A program made the translations under genes and the position numbers. From the NCBI RefSeq assembly GCF_020532555.1, contig NZ_JAJBBR010000005.1, positions 124,001-188,000 on the forward strand: a stretch of DNA of 64,000 nt. Reading direction: 5' to 3'. This document shows positions 1 through 9,494 of this stretch, in pieces (the first letter of the stretch is position 1; every line of letters begins with the position of its first letter). The stretch comes from Microvirga lenta. Its GTDB lineage: Bacteria; Pseudomonadota; Alphaproteobacteria; Rhizobiales; Beijerinckiaceae. The notes beneath the pieces were generated by a model. It had not been told where the DNA came from and searched no databases. It saw nothing but the letters and a program-made list of their open reading frames with translations.

Positions 1-255
1 ATGGAGGGCTTCTCGGCGGTGTTCCACCGCATCTCGTACGACAAGATCGGCACCTCGACGATCCAGTCCCGCGCCACGGCGGGGCTTGCGGGCACTACTT
101 TCATCTTCGTGCTGCCGGGCTCTCCCGGCGCCTGCAAGGACGCCTGGGACGGCATCCTGGAAGCGCAGCTCGACTACCGGCACCGGCCCTGCAACTTCGT
201 GGAGATCATGCCGCGCCTCGACGAGCACCTGAAGCGCGGCAAGCTCAAGGCCTGA
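1..255 (+). CDS. moaB: MoaB, molybdenum cofactor biosynthesis protein (3' part only)
   Basis: The last 84 residues of a MoaB/Mog-family protein, which acts on molybdopterin in molybdenum cofactor synthesis in the cytoplasm. The family's MPT-binding fold is recognisable from GTSTIQSRATAGL (about residues 17-29 of the visible part) and the PGSPGACKDAW loop, followed by the usual RPCNF segment near the C-terminus. Full-length relatives are roughly 170-180 residues, so about half lies off the left edge and the first ATG here is internal. The stop is TGA at 253-255. The next gene ends three bases away on the opposite strand. Confidence 0.9.
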   Translation: MEGFSAVFHRISYDKIGTSTIQSRATAGLAGTTFIFVLPGSPGACKDAWDGILEAQLDYRHRPCNFVEIMPRLDEHLKRGKLKA

Positions 256-258
256 GCC

Positions 259-762
259 TCAGCCGAGGGCCGGGTCGCGCTCGATCATGGCCGCGAGGCG
301 CACGGGCCTTCGCGCCTTGGCGCCTTCCATCAGGACCCGGCGATGCACCAGGTCGCCGGCGCGGATCGTCGCCCCTCCGGCCAGGCCGCGCACCGCATCG
401 ACGATGCCGCTGAACGGGCCGGACTGCCGATGCCGCAGGCGGGCGACGCCGCGCTCGGGCCTGCTCACGCTGACGAAGCGGTCGAGGACCCGGATCCAGC
501 CCTCCTGCGGAATGTCGCCGTCGTCGAGACACAGGAGCCATTCCCGCCGCGCGGCTTCGGCCCCGCGCCGCCATGTCCCGTCCTTCGTCGTGACCAGGGT
601 CGCTCCGGCCGCATCGGCCACGTGAGCGATGGCCTCGTCCGGCTCTCGGGCCAGGATGACGGCATCGCCGACGAGCCCCGCCGCAACGGCAGGCACGAGG
701 GAACTCAGGGTCGCGGCCAGGGCCTCGGGCCCGTGACCGACACGGATAAGAACGCTGATCAT
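259..762 (-). CDS. Glycosyltransferase family 2-like protein
   Basis: A 167-residue protein that starts MISVLIRVGHGPEAL and carries LCLDDGDIPQEGW near residue 78. This looks like the nucleotide-sugar/metal-binding part of a short GT-A (family 2-like) fold: an N-terminal beta strand, then an acidic DDGD turn. It is much shorter than a complete GT2 enzyme, has no membrane segment and no signal peptide. It is convergent with moaB with a 3 bp gap. Substrate and activity are unknown; it may be a reduced, non-catalytic relative. Confidence 0.55.
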   Translation of the reverse strand: MISVLIRVGHGPEALAATLSSLVPAVAAGLVGDAVILAREPDEAIAHVADAAGATLVTTKDGTWRRGAEAARREWLLCLDDGDIPQEGWIRVLDRFVSVSRPERGVARLRHRQSGPFSGIVDAVRGLAGGATIRAGDLVHRRVLMEGAKARRPVRLAAMIERDPALG

Positions 763-817
763 GCGGTCACCATAGCGGCTTCCGCAGCGTCCGTCGCCAT
801 CAAGCCGTCTTGATTTC

Positions 818-839
818 GTTCCATTTTTGTTCTTTGTTC
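818..839. promoter_or_regulatory. LexA (SOS) operator candidate, GTTC-N7-GTTC
   Basis: GTTC at 818-821 and GTTC at 829-832 are separated by exactly seven bases (CATTTTT), matching the alphaproteobacterial LexA operator GTTC-N7-GTTC. A third GTTC follows at 836-839. The spacer is T-rich, as in known sites. It lies 46-60 bp upstream of the radical SAM start at 878, where a repressor would block the promoter. Confidence 0.6.
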
Positions 840-877
840 ATCATCCGTTCTCAAGCTTGGATTCGTTCGAGGCTCCC

Positions 878-2059
878 ATGACTGTCCGTGCCAAGGATAC
901 CGCCCGCGATCCTGTCCGCTCCCGGCCCGTGAACCGCAGTCCCATCGAGGCGGCCGAGGCGGCGCGCCGCCGCATGGACGACCCGGCCTACCGCGTCGAA
1001 GCCGACCTGCGCCGGGGCCGGGGCGCCGTGTCGAACCCGACCGGCCGCTACGAGCCCGCACAGCGCGAGACGTTCGACGACGGCTGGGATCTGGAGGAGG
1101 CGCTTCCTCCCCTGCCGACCGAGGTCATCGTCGAGAAACCGCGCACGGTCATCACGAAGAACGATTCGCCCGATATCGGCTACGACCGCTCCATCAATCC
1201 CTATCGCGGCTGCGAGCACGGCTGCTCCTATTGCTTCGCCCGCCCGACCCACGCCTATCAGGGCCTGTCGTCGGGCCTCGACTTCGAAACCAAGATCTTC
1301 GCCAAGCCCAGCGCCCCTGAGCTGCTGGAGAAGGAGCTGCGCGCCCCGAACTACCAGCCGGGCACCATCGCCATCGGCTCCAACACCGACCCCTATCAGC
1401 CGATCGAGCGGCGCTTTCGCATCATGCGCGGCATCCTGGAGGTGCTGAACCGGGCCAATCACCCGGTCGGCATCGTGACGAAATCGGCCCTCGTCACCCG
1501 CGACATCGACATTCTCGCCCAAATGGCGGACCGGCAGCTCGCCAAGGTCGCCATTTCCATCACCACCCTCGATCCGGCGCTCGCCCGGAAGATGGAGCCC
1601 CGCGCCGCCTCCCCGGCCAAGCGCCTGGAGACCGTGCGCAAGCTGACGGAGGCCGGCATCCCGGTCTGCGTGCTCGTGGCGCCGGTCATCCCGGCGATCA
1701 ACGACCACGAGATCGAGGCGATCCTCAAGGCAGCCTCCGCCGCGGGCGCCACCGAGGCGGGCTACGTGCTGCTGCGCCTGCCGCACGACCTGAAGGAGCT
1801 CGTGCGCGACTGGCTCGCGGAGCACTACCCGGACAAGCTCAACCACGTGTTCTCGCTGCTGCAGGAGGCGCGCGGCGGCAAGGACTACGATTCCAACTGG
1901 GGTGTGCGCCAGACGGGCGTCGGCCCCTATGCCTGGATGATCGGCCGCCGGTTCGAGACGGCGGCGGAGAGGCTCGGCCTGAACAAGCGCTCCCTGAAGC
2001 TGCGCACGGACCTGTTCCGGCCGCCGGTGAAGGAGACGGGGCAGCTGAGCCTGTTTTGA
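878..2059 (+). CDS. PA0069/Rv2578c-family radical SAM protein (SplB-like)
   Basis: A 393-residue radical SAM protein. The 4Fe-4S/SAM motif CxxxCxxC is C112-C116-C119 in RGCEHGCSYCFARP. Downstream GSNTDPYQPIE and the TKSALVTRDIDIL region are typical of the PA0069/Rv2578c family, which is distantly related to spore photoproduct lyase (SplB). The function of the family is not established; a DNA-repair or nucleic-acid role is often suspected. The ATG at 878 is preferred over an in-frame TTG-type start at 827, because the extra 17 residues would overlap the promoter and the LexA-type site at 818-839. That site suggests SOS control. It has its own transcription unit, divergent from the 259-762 gene. 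Confidence 0.85.
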   Translation: MTVRAKDTARDPVRSRPVNRSPIEAAEAARRRMDDPAYRVEADLRRGRGAVSNPTGRYEPAQRETFDDGWDLEEALPPLPTEVIVEKPRTVITKNDSPDIGYDRSINPYRGCEHGCSYCFARPTHAYQGLSSGLDFETKIFAKPSAPELLEKELRAPNYQPGTIAIGSNTDPYQPIERRFRIMRGILEVLNRANHPVGIVTKSALVTRDIDILAQMADRQLAKVAISITTLDPALARKMEPRAASPAKRLETVRKLTEAGIPVCVLVAPVIPAINDHEIEAILKAASAAGATEAGYVLLRLPHDLKELVRDWLAEHYPDKLNHVFSLLQEARGGKDYDSNWGVRQTGVGPYAWMIGRRFETAAERLGLNKRSLKLRTDLFRPPVKETGQLSLF

Positions 2060-2120
2060 TTAGCGCAACGCTGCCTCTCCTCCCCACGAACCTCGGGCTT
2101 GCCGGAAGCGCCGCCCTGCT

Positions 2121-2224
2121 CTCCTCCCCCTTGTGGGGAGGAGTTGGAGGTGGGGGTGTGAGCGATAGCCTATGAAGGTCCGGCGCCAACACCCCCACCC
2201 TAACCCTCCCCACAAGGGGGAGGG
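2121..2224 (+). repeat. Double-hairpin interspersed repeat, copy 1
   Basis: A 104 bp unit bounded by a short palindrome on each side: a CTCCTCCCC...GGGGAGGAG stem-loop at 2121-2143 and CCCTCCCC...GGGGAGGG at 2204-2224, each with a CTTGT or ACAAG loop. The two hairpins are inverted copies of each other, so the whole unit could also fold into one long stem. The right flank AAAGGTCGCGCT is shared with other copies at 55.4, 57.4 and 57.7 kb. It fills most of the gap between the radical SAM gene and rnhB. Confidence 0.8.
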
Positions 2225-2372
2225 AAAAAGGTCGCGCTCTTCTGGTCTCAGTCCGCGTCTTCCTCGGAAGAACGCGCGTCTCGCCTAACCGACGGGCCAG
2301 TCCACGCCTGCGTCACCGACGTTTCCCCCGAGGGGGTGGAAAACGGATCGCATCCCCGCTTTCATCCCGCCC

Positions 2373-3014
2373 ATGACGGCACCGATTCGCCCCTCCTCCC
2401 GACCGAACCTCGGCCTCGAGCACGAGATGGCCGCGCGCGCCGCGGGCTTTACCTGCATCGCGGGTCTCGACGAGGTCGGGCGCGGGCCGCTCGCGGGTCC
2501 GGTGGTCTCGGCCGCCGTGGTGCTCGATCTCGATGCGGTGCCCCAGGGGCTGGCCGATTCGAAGGCGCTGACGGCGGCGAAGCGCGAGGCGCTGTTCGCC
2601 GAGATCCTCGCCACCTCGCGGGTGGGAATCGCATCGGTCTCGCACGCGGAGATCGACAGCATCAACATCCGCCAGGCTTCGCTGCTGGCCATGTGCCGCG
2701 CGCTCGCCGCGCTGCCCTGCAAGCCCGACATGGCGTTCGTCGACGGCAACGATCCGCCGGATCTTCCCTGCTCCGTCGAGGCGGTGGTGAAGGGCGATTC
2801 GCGAATCGCTTCCATCGCGGCGGCCTCCATCGTCGCGAAAGTGGTGCGCGACCGCCTGATGGCGCGGCTCGGAACCGCTTATCCCGCCTATGGTTTCGCC
2901 TCGAACGCGGGCTACAGCACGAAGGCGCACCTCACCGTGCTGGCGAGCGAGGGCCCCTGCCCCTTCCATCGCCTGAGTTTTGCGCCCCTGAGGCAAGGGT
3001 TACTCGACCTGTAA
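2373..3014 (+). CDS. rnhB: Ribonuclease HII
   Basis: RNase HII of 213 residues, which removes ribonucleotides and RNA primers from RNA:DNA hybrids. The catalytic D33-E34 lie in the family motif [14 protein letters not shown]. The other acidic site residues appear in FVDGNDPP and [10 protein letters not shown], and a C-terminal GYSTKAHL motif is present. Length is normal for the family. The ATG at 2373 gives an N-terminus that fits relatives. The following gene, ccrM, is a common neighbour of rnhB in Hyphomicrobiales; both act on DNA. Confidence 0.95.
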   Translation: MTAPIRPSSRPNLGLEHEMAARAAGFTCIAGLDEVGRGPLAGPVVSAAVVLDLDAVPQGLADSKALTAAKREALFAEILATSRVGIASVSHAEIDSINIRQASLLAMCRALAALPCKPDMAFVDGNDPPDLPCSVEAVVKGDSRIASIAAASIVAKVVRDRLMARLGTAYPAYGFASNAGYSTKAHLTVLASEGPCPFHRLSFAPLRQGLLDL

Positions 3015-3035
3015 CCTCCCTTAACGGCCGTTAAC
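3015..3035. promoter_or_regulatory. CtrA-like palindromic site upstream of ccrM
   Basis: The 14-base perfect palindrome TTAACGGCCGTTAA lies at 3021-3034, extended by a further C to give TTAA-N6-TTAAC. A weaker GTAA-N6-TTAAC overlaps its left side. CtrA sites are classically TTAA-N7-TTAAC, and ccrM is a CtrA target in Caulobacter, so this is a plausible but off-consensus (6 rather than 7 bp spacer) cell-cycle site. It is about 140 bp before the ccrM start. Confidence 0.35.
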
Positions 3036-3167
3036 TGGAAAACGTCAATCTTTTCAACGGGTAGGCAAGAATTGCCGACCCAAAACAGCACGCATTTTTT
3101 TCCACTTGGAAACTTCATCTTTACCCTAACGGACCATGATCCTGAGTGTCAGTTGCGTAACCGGTGA

Positions 3168-4367
<1,200 letters not shown>

Positions 4368-4465
4368 GCCTTTTGCCTATTTGGTTGACGGTGCGAGCGC
4401 ACCGTCACACCACCGTCACCGAGCAGCGCTAGCGCGAAGTCGTTCATCGCCCGGAGACGAAACCC

Positions 4466-5443
4466 ATGAAGCGCCTCATCCTTTCCGCCGTTCTCGCCCT
4501 CGCGCCCACGTTTGCGCTGGCGCAGGACCTGTCCGGCAATCTCGTGCTCTACACGAGCCAGCCGAACACGGACGCGCAGCAGACCATCGACGCCTTCAAG
4601 GCGAAGCACCCGGGCGTCAACGTCACCTTCGTGCGCGACGGCACGCCGAAGATCCTCGCCAAGCTGCGCGCGGAGTTCGAGGCCGGGCAGCCTCAGGCCG
4701 ATCTTCTCCTGATCGCCGACAGCGTCACCATGGAAGGCCTGAAGAAGGAAGACCGCCTGCTGGCGCACGACAAGGCGGACGTCTCCGCCTATCCGGCCGG
4801 CACGCACGATCCGCAGAAGCACTGGTTCTCGACCAAGCTGATCACGACGGGCATCGCCTACAACACCAAGGCTCCGTTCAAGCCGACCTCCTGGGCCGAT
4901 CTCACCAAGCCCGAGGCGAAGGGCCAGGTGGTCATGCCGAGCCCGCTCAGCTCCGGCGCGGCGCTGATCCATGCCGCGACGCTCACCGGCAACCTGGAAG
5001 GCGGCTGGGATTACTACGAGGCCCTGAACGACAACGGCGCGCTCGCGGGCGGCGGCAACGGCGACGTGCTGAAGAGCATCGCCGGCGGCGAGAAGCTCTA
5101 CGGCATGATCGTGGACTTCATGCCGATCCGCGAGAAGGCCAAGGGCGCCCCCATCGAGTTCGTGTTCCCGAAGGAAGGCGTCTCGGCCGTCACCGAGCCG
5201 GTCGCGATCCTGAAGAACACCAAGAACCCGGAAGCCGCCCGCGCCTTCGTGGATTTCCTGATCTCGAAGGAAGGCCAGGAGCTCGCCCTCAAGCAGGGCT
5301 ACATCGCGGCCCACCCGGCCGTCGCCCTTCCCGCCGGCTATCCGTCCCGCGATGCCATCAAGGTCATGCCGTTCGACGCCGCCCAGGCCCTTGCCGACGA
5401 GACCAAGAACAAGACGACCTTCGCGGACATCTTCGGCCAGTGA
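4466..5443 (+). CDS. ABC transporter periplasmic binding protein (Fe3+-type family 1)
   Basis: A 325-residue periplasmic binding protein with a clear signal peptide, MKRLILSAVLALAPTFALAQ, cleaved after ALA. LVLYTSQPNTDAQQTIDAFK and the FVRDGTPKILAKLRAEFEAG segment are typical of the family 1 / FbpA-type binding proteins for ferric iron, phosphonates or similar small solutes. The paired iron-binding tyrosines cannot be assigned with certainty, so the substrate is open. Its stop overlaps the GTG start of the permease gene by 4 bp (GTGA), so the two are co-translated. Confidence 0.85.
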   Translation: MKRLILSAVLALAPTFALAQDLSGNLVLYTSQPNTDAQQTIDAFKAKHPGVNVTFVRDGTPKILAKLRAEFEAGQPQADLLLIADSVTMEGLKKEDRLLAHDKADVSAYPAGTHDPQKHWFSTKLITTGIAYNTKAPFKPTSWADLTKPEAKGQVVMPSPLSSGAALIHAATLTGNLEGGWDYYEALNDNGALAGGGNGDVLKSIAGGEKLYGMIVDFMPIREKAKGAPIEFVFPKEGVSAVTEPVAILKNTKNPEAARAFVDFLISKEGQELALKQGYIAAHPAVALPAGYPSRDAIKVMPFDAAQALADETKNKTTFADIFGQ

Positions 5444-7275
5444 GACGCATTCCTCGCGACAGGGGATTCTCCGAGCAGGGTGGCTTCGGCCTCCTTGCTC
5501 TTCTCGTCGTTCTCGCCCTCGCCTTCGACGTGCTGCCCGCCGCGCGGCTGATCGCCGCCGCCGTTGCGCCGGGCGGAACCTTCGCGCCCGACAACGCGCT
5601 CTCCGTCATCGCCAGCCGCTCCGCCATCCGCGCGAGCCTCGCGACCCTGGAGACCGCCTTCTTCTCAAGCCTCCTCGCGCTCCTCATCGGCGGCGCGATG
5701 GCGCTCGTTCTCGGCGTCACGGATGTCCGCGCCCGCCGCTCCGCCTCCTTTCTCTTCGTTCTCTCGACCATGATCTCGCCGCAGGTCGTGGCGCTCGCGT
5801 TCCTGAGCCTCGCGGGCCCGGCCTCGCCGCTCCTGAACACCCTCGGGCTCGCGCCCGAAGCGGGCAGCGCCAATCCGATGCTCGGACGCGGCGGCATCGT
5901 CCTCGTGCTCGGCCTGCACCATGCGCCGCTCGTCTATGTGGTGCTGAATGCCGGCCTGCGGCGCATCCCTCGCGCCGTCATCGAGGCCGCGCGCATCGAC
6001 GGGGCCACGCCGCAGCGCGTCGTGCGCGACGTGGTGCTTCCGCTGCTGAGGCCGCACATGATCGGCGCGACGCTTCTCGCCTTCGTGGCGGGCGCGGGCA
6101 ATTTCGGCATTCCGGCCCTTCTCGGCGCTCCGGTGAACTACCTCACCCTGCCCGTGCTCATCTACCGACGCCTGTCGAGCTTCGGGCCCGGCGTCATCGG
6201 CGACGTCGCGGCGCTCGGCATTCTCATCGCCGCCGTGGCGGGAATCTGCGTCGCGCTGAGCCAATGGCTCACCCGGCGGGATGCCGTGCAGCTCGAGGAG
6301 GATGCTCCGCTCCAGCCGTTCTGGCAGCTTGCCGGCGCCAAGGCCGCAGCAGGGATCTTCGTGTGGGGACTGCTCGGCATCGCGCTCGTCCTGCCGATGC
6401 TGTCGCTCCTGGCCGCCGCTCTCGTGCCGTCCTACGGCATGCCGCTCGACGCCTCCACCGTGACGCTCGACAACTTCGTCGAGGTTCTGGTGCGCCAGAC
6501 CGTGACCGTGCGCGCCTTCGGAAACTCGTTCCTCTATGCGGGCGGCGCGGCGCTGATGCTGGCGGCTCTCTCGATCCCCCTCGCCTATGGGCTCGTGCGC
6601 CATGCCGGAGCGGGCCGGACGATCCTGCCGGCCCTTCTCGAAACCTCCTACGTTCTGCCGGGCGTCGTGCTGGCGATTGCGTGCATCCTGCTCTTCCTCA
6701 AGCCCCTGCCGCTCGTGGGCGTGTCGCTCTACGCCACGCCCTGGATCATCGTGTTCGCCTATCTCGCCCGTTTTCTGCCGGTGGCGCTGAAGCCCGCGCT
6801 TGCGGCCATGGAGCAGGTCGAGCTGGCGCAGGAGGAGGCCGCGGCCCTCGACGGCGCCCGCCTGAGGCGGCGGATCCTCGACATCGTCGCGCCCTCGCTC
6901 CTGCCCGCCGCGGCGGCCGGAGGGCTGATGGCCTTCCTCCTGGCCTTCAACGAACTCACCGTCTCGGCCCTCCTCTGGACCGCCGGAACGGAGACCATCG
7001 GCGTGGTGCTCTACAATCTGGAGGAAGCGGGTCTGGCCGCCCAGGCCGCCGCCGTCGCCGTGACGAGCGTCGTCATCGTGACGCTTGCCATGGTGGCGCT
7101 CGACAGGCTCGGCGCATGGCTGCCGGCCGGGACCCTGCCGTGGGACATCGCTGCCGCTCCGGTTCGGGCGGCCCTTCCGGAGAGCCTGTCGACCTCCCCC
7201 GCCACCCGGCGCAGACCCGCCGCGCCGCCGCTGCCCGCCGTGGCGGCCGTGCCGTCGAGAGCCTTTCGCCGGTAG
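5440..7275 (+). CDS. ABC transporter permease, fused two-domain (FbpB-like)
   Basis: A 611-residue inner-membrane permease made of two tandem binding-protein-dependent transport domains, as in FbpB. Two EAA-type loops are visible: EAARIDGATPQRVVRDVVLP near residue 180 and EEAAALDGARLRRRILDIVAP near residue 465. The start is GTG at 5440, overlapping the binding-protein stop. After the expected end (LPAGTLPWD) there is a roughly 40-residue Ala/Pro/Arg-rich tail ending PSRAFRR, unlike the rest and probably unstructured. No ATPase (FbpC) gene follows: a terminator comes next, then a gene on the other strand. A shared ATPase elsewhere, or a deletion, would explain this. Confidence 0.85.
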   Translation: MRRIPRDRGFSEQGGFGLLALLVVLALAFDVLPAARLIAAAVAPGGTFAPDNALSVIASRSAIRASLATLETAFFSSLLALLIGGAMALVLGVTDVRARRSASFLFVLSTMISPQVVALAFLSLAGPASPLLNTLGLAPEAGSANPMLGRGGIVLVLGLHHAPLVYVVLNAGLRRIPRAVIEAARIDGATPQRVVRDVVLPLLRPHMIGATLLAFVAGAGNFGIPALLGAPVNYLTLPVLIYRRLSSFGPGVIGDVAALGILIAAVAGICVALSQWLTRRDAVQLEEDAPLQPFWQLAGAKAAAGIFVWGLLGIALVLPMLSLLAAALVPSYGMPLDASTVTLDNFVEVLVRQTVTVRAFGNSFLYAGGAALMLAALSIPLAYGLVRHAGAGRTILPALLETSYVLPGVVLAIACILLFLKPLPLVGVSLYATPWIIVFAYLARFLPVALKPALAAMEQVELAQEEAAALDGARLRRRILDIVAPSLLPAAAAGGLMAFLLAFNELTVSALLWTAGTETIGVVLYNLEEAGLAAQAAAVAVTSVVIVTLAMVALDRLGAWLPAGTLPWDIAAAPVRAALPESLSTSPATRRRPAAPPLPAVAAVPSRAFRR

Positions 7276-7304
7276 GCGGCGAGACGCCGGGAGCCCATTA
7301 CGTG

Positions 7305-7332
7305 AAAGGCCGCCCTGCGGCGGCCTTTCTGC
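7305..7332 (+). terminator. Rho-independent terminator
   Basis: A perfect 10 bp stem AAAGGCCGCC / GGCGGCCTTT (7305-7314 and 7319-7328) with a CTGC loop, followed by a pyrimidine run. It lies 30 bp after the permease stop and 20 bp from the convergent hydrolase stop, so it probably ends transcription from both sides. Confidence 0.8.
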
Positions 7333-7348
7333 TTCTTCCCGGCGACGC

Positions 7349-8233
7349 CTAGGCTCGCTGCTTCTCCGACAGCCATCGCAGCAGCTCCGCATCGAAGAGC
7401 GCGCTCTCCTCGAGCTGCGGCGTGTGCCCGCTCCTCTCGAACACCCGCACCGTGAGGTCGCGGAAGCTCTCGCGATAGGGCTCCCACGTGGCGTAGGGCG
7501 CCACGAGGTAATCGTACCGCCCGAGCGCCAGCAGCACCGGAACGTTCAGCGCATCGAGGCCATGCCCGATGTCGATGTCGCGGAAGACCTCGCCCCAGAG
7601 ATGGTCGAAGGCGGGCATGTTCACATGCACGTCCCGCCACAGGGGCGAGGCGTCGAACGTATAATCGTACCAGCTTCGCGCGCCCATCCTCACGCAATAG
7701 GCGACGAAGCGCCTGTCGGGCGCGGCCTCGATCTCGGCGGGAAGCTTCGCGAGGTCCGCCGCCAGCTGCGCCTTCCGTTCCGGGCAGACCGATTCGTCCC
7801 AGTACCGCTCCGTGGCCTGCACATGCACGGCGCCGTGGCTCGGGCCGGTGGCGATCATCGCCACATGCGAGACATTGCGGGAATAGCGCTTGGCGTATTC
7901 CAGCGCCATGAAGCCATGGCCGGAATGTCCGATCACGATCACCTCGCCGAGACCGAGATGCTCGCGCACCCGCTCGATATCGGCGAGAACCGTATCGAAC
8001 GCGTAATCCGCGGCCGAGACGTCGCCGCTCGCACGAGCGAAGCCGCGGTGATCGACGAAGACCAGCTTCAGCGACTGCCGCAACCGTTCGGAGAAGGTCC
8101 TGGGATAGTAGACCGCGCTGCCGATCACGATGGCGGGGGGCCCCTCCCCTTCGATCGAATAGCCCAGTTCGAAAGCGCCCGAGCGGATGGTTCCGCGCGT
8201 CGAGGCGCCGGTGGTGTGTCCAAAGTCAGACAT
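7349..8233 (-). CDS. Alpha/beta hydrolase
   Basis: A 294-residue alpha/beta-hydrolase of the proline iminopeptidase/epoxide hydrolase-like type. The nucleophile elbow is GHSGH (VIVIGHSGHGFMALEYAKRY), the oxyanion region is FVDHRGFARAS, the acid is probably in LALGRYDYLVAP, and the catalytic histidine is in ERSGHTPQLEE. No signal peptide. The ATG at 8233 (MSDFG) is preceded by AAGGAC; an open frame runs further upstream to 8551 but would overlap the regulatory region. It is divergent from the LysR gene at 8593, a usual regulator-target layout. Substrate unknown. Confidence 0.85.
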   Translation of the reverse strand: MSDFGHTTGASTRGTIRSGAFELGYSIEGEGPPAIVIGSAVYYPRTFSERLRQSLKLVFVDHRGFARASGDVSAADYAFDTVLADIERVREHLGLGEVIVIGHSGHGFMALEYAKRYSRNVSHVAMIATGPSHGAVHVQATERYWDESVCPERKAQLAADLAKLPAEIEAAPDRRFVAYCVRMGARSWYDYTFDASPLWRDVHVNMPAFDHLWGEVFRDIDIGHGLDALNVPVLLALGRYDYLVAPYATWEPYRESFRDLTVRVFERSGHTPQLEESALFDAELLRWLSEKQRA

Positions 8234-8261
8234 GTGATGTCCTTGAATCCGTTGCATCCGA

Positions 8262-8278
8262 CCGAACCCTCGGTTCGG
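8262..8278. promoter_or_regulatory. Inverted repeat in the hydrolase/LysR divergent region
   Basis: CCGAACC-CTC-GGTTCGG (7 bp arms, 3 bp centre) lies 29 bp upstream of the hydrolase start and about 315 bp before the LysR start. It is a candidate operator for the adjacent LysR regulator. The remaining ~300 bases of this gap show no gene that can be supported. Confidence 0.4.
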
Positions 8279-8592
8279 CCGACAAAGGTCGTGACGAAGC
8301 GGCCCGGAAACGGGCTGCACGCCGGCTTTTGTCGTGTCGGATAGCGTCGCTAACGGATGAGGGGCACGGGAGCTGTCCTTCGAAAAACGGGCGCCGGTTT
8401 CGGCGCGATGCTTTTGCCTGAAAATGCACAGCTTGTGAATGGCCTGAAGCCCGCCGCCGGTGAAGGCCACCCGCACATTCCCGGCGGGCTGCACGCCTCG
8501 CCTCCCCGCGCCATGGTCGGCCCGGTTCCAACCCTGTGGAAGCGCGAGCATTCTCCCATGTCGAACGTCCCGAAAAGCTTTAGCATCGTCTC

Positions 8593-9489
8593 ATGGCTGC
8601 TCCTTCTCTCGATCCATCCTGGCCCGGCGCGGCCGAGCCGTCCTGGGACGACCTCCGGATCTTCCTGGCTGTGGTGGCTCATGGATCGATGAACGGCGCC
8701 GGCCGCGCCCTGGACCTGAGCCAGCCCACCGTCGCCCGCCGGATCCGGACACTGGAAGAAACGCTCGGCGTTCCCCTGTTCCAGCGCGGCCCCAACAATC
8801 TCGACCTGACGGAAGCCGGCCGTGCCGTGCTGGAGGCGGCGTCGCCCATGGCGGAGGCCGCCAATGCGGTGCCGCGCATCGCGGCCGCCTACCGGCCCGA
8901 TCCCACGGCGCCGGTGCGGATCACCGCCACGTCCTCGGTGACGCTTTTCCTCTCGCTCCACGCCGCGGACCTGCACAGGGCGGCGCAGCCCGCCGAGATC
9001 GCCTACATCCCGACCCGGCGGAAGCTCGACCTCGCCGCGGGCGAGGCCGACATCGCGCTGCGCATGAGGACGCTGCCCGACGGGGCCGAGGATCTCGTGG
9101 TGCGCAAGGTCGGGCAGATCGCCTTCGCCATGTACGACCGCACCGCCGACCCGAAGGCGGTCATCGCGCCTTCGGAGGACCCCACCCTCTCGCGGCAGGC
9201 CGCCTACGTTGCGGAATTCGCGCAGGGCCGCGCCATCTCGGCCCGCATCGGCGACATGCCCATCCGCTACCAGGCCGCCAGGACGGGCCTCGGCGCCGCC
9301 TTCCTGCCCTGCTGGCTCGGCGATTCGGACCCGGATCTCGTCCAGGTCACGAAACCGCAGGGCGACCTGATCGAGGACGTCTTCCTGGTCATGCACCGCC
9401 GCAGCCGCAACCGGGAGAGCGTGCAGCGGGTGGCGAACGCCCTGGCGGATCTGTTCAAGCGGCACCGGAAGGCGCTGACCGGCATCTGA
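8593..9489 (+). CDS. LysR-family transcriptional regulator
   Basis: A 298-residue LysR regulator: an N-terminal winged HTH at about residues 18-77 (WDDLRIFLAVVAHGSMNGAG, SQPTVARRIRTLEETLGVPL) and a substrate-binding domain of two lobes after residue 90. The sequence LQRGPNNL-type linker (FQRGPNNLDLTEAGRAVLEAA) is normal. It is divergent from the alpha/beta hydrolase and convergent with mutY with a 5 bp gap. The hydrolase is the obvious candidate target. The effector is unknown. Confidence 0.9.
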   Translation: MAAPSLDPSWPGAAEPSWDDLRIFLAVVAHGSMNGAGRALDLSQPTVARRIRTLEETLGVPLFQRGPNNLDLTEAGRAVLEAASPMAEAANAVPRIAAAYRPDPTAPVRITATSSVTLFLSLHAADLHRAAQPAEIAYIPTRRKLDLAAGEADIALRMRTLPDGAEDLVVRKVGQIAFAMYDRTADPKAVIAPSEDPTLSRQAAYVAEFAQGRAISARIGDMPIRYQAARTGLGAAFLPCWLGDSDPDLVQVTKPQGDLIEDVFLVMHRRSRNRESVQRVANALADLFKRHRKALTGI

Positions 9490-9494
9490 ACCGG

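Noticed and set aside
6162..6380. Short minus-strand frames across the permease as possible small proteins
   Set aside because: Composition and position are those of antisense shadows; no ribosome-binding site or conservation signal was visible.
7085..8344. A 419-residue plus-strand ORF antisense to the hydrolase
   Set aside because: It is Arg/His/Glu-rich shadow sequence; the minus-strand hydrolase has the full catalytic triad context.
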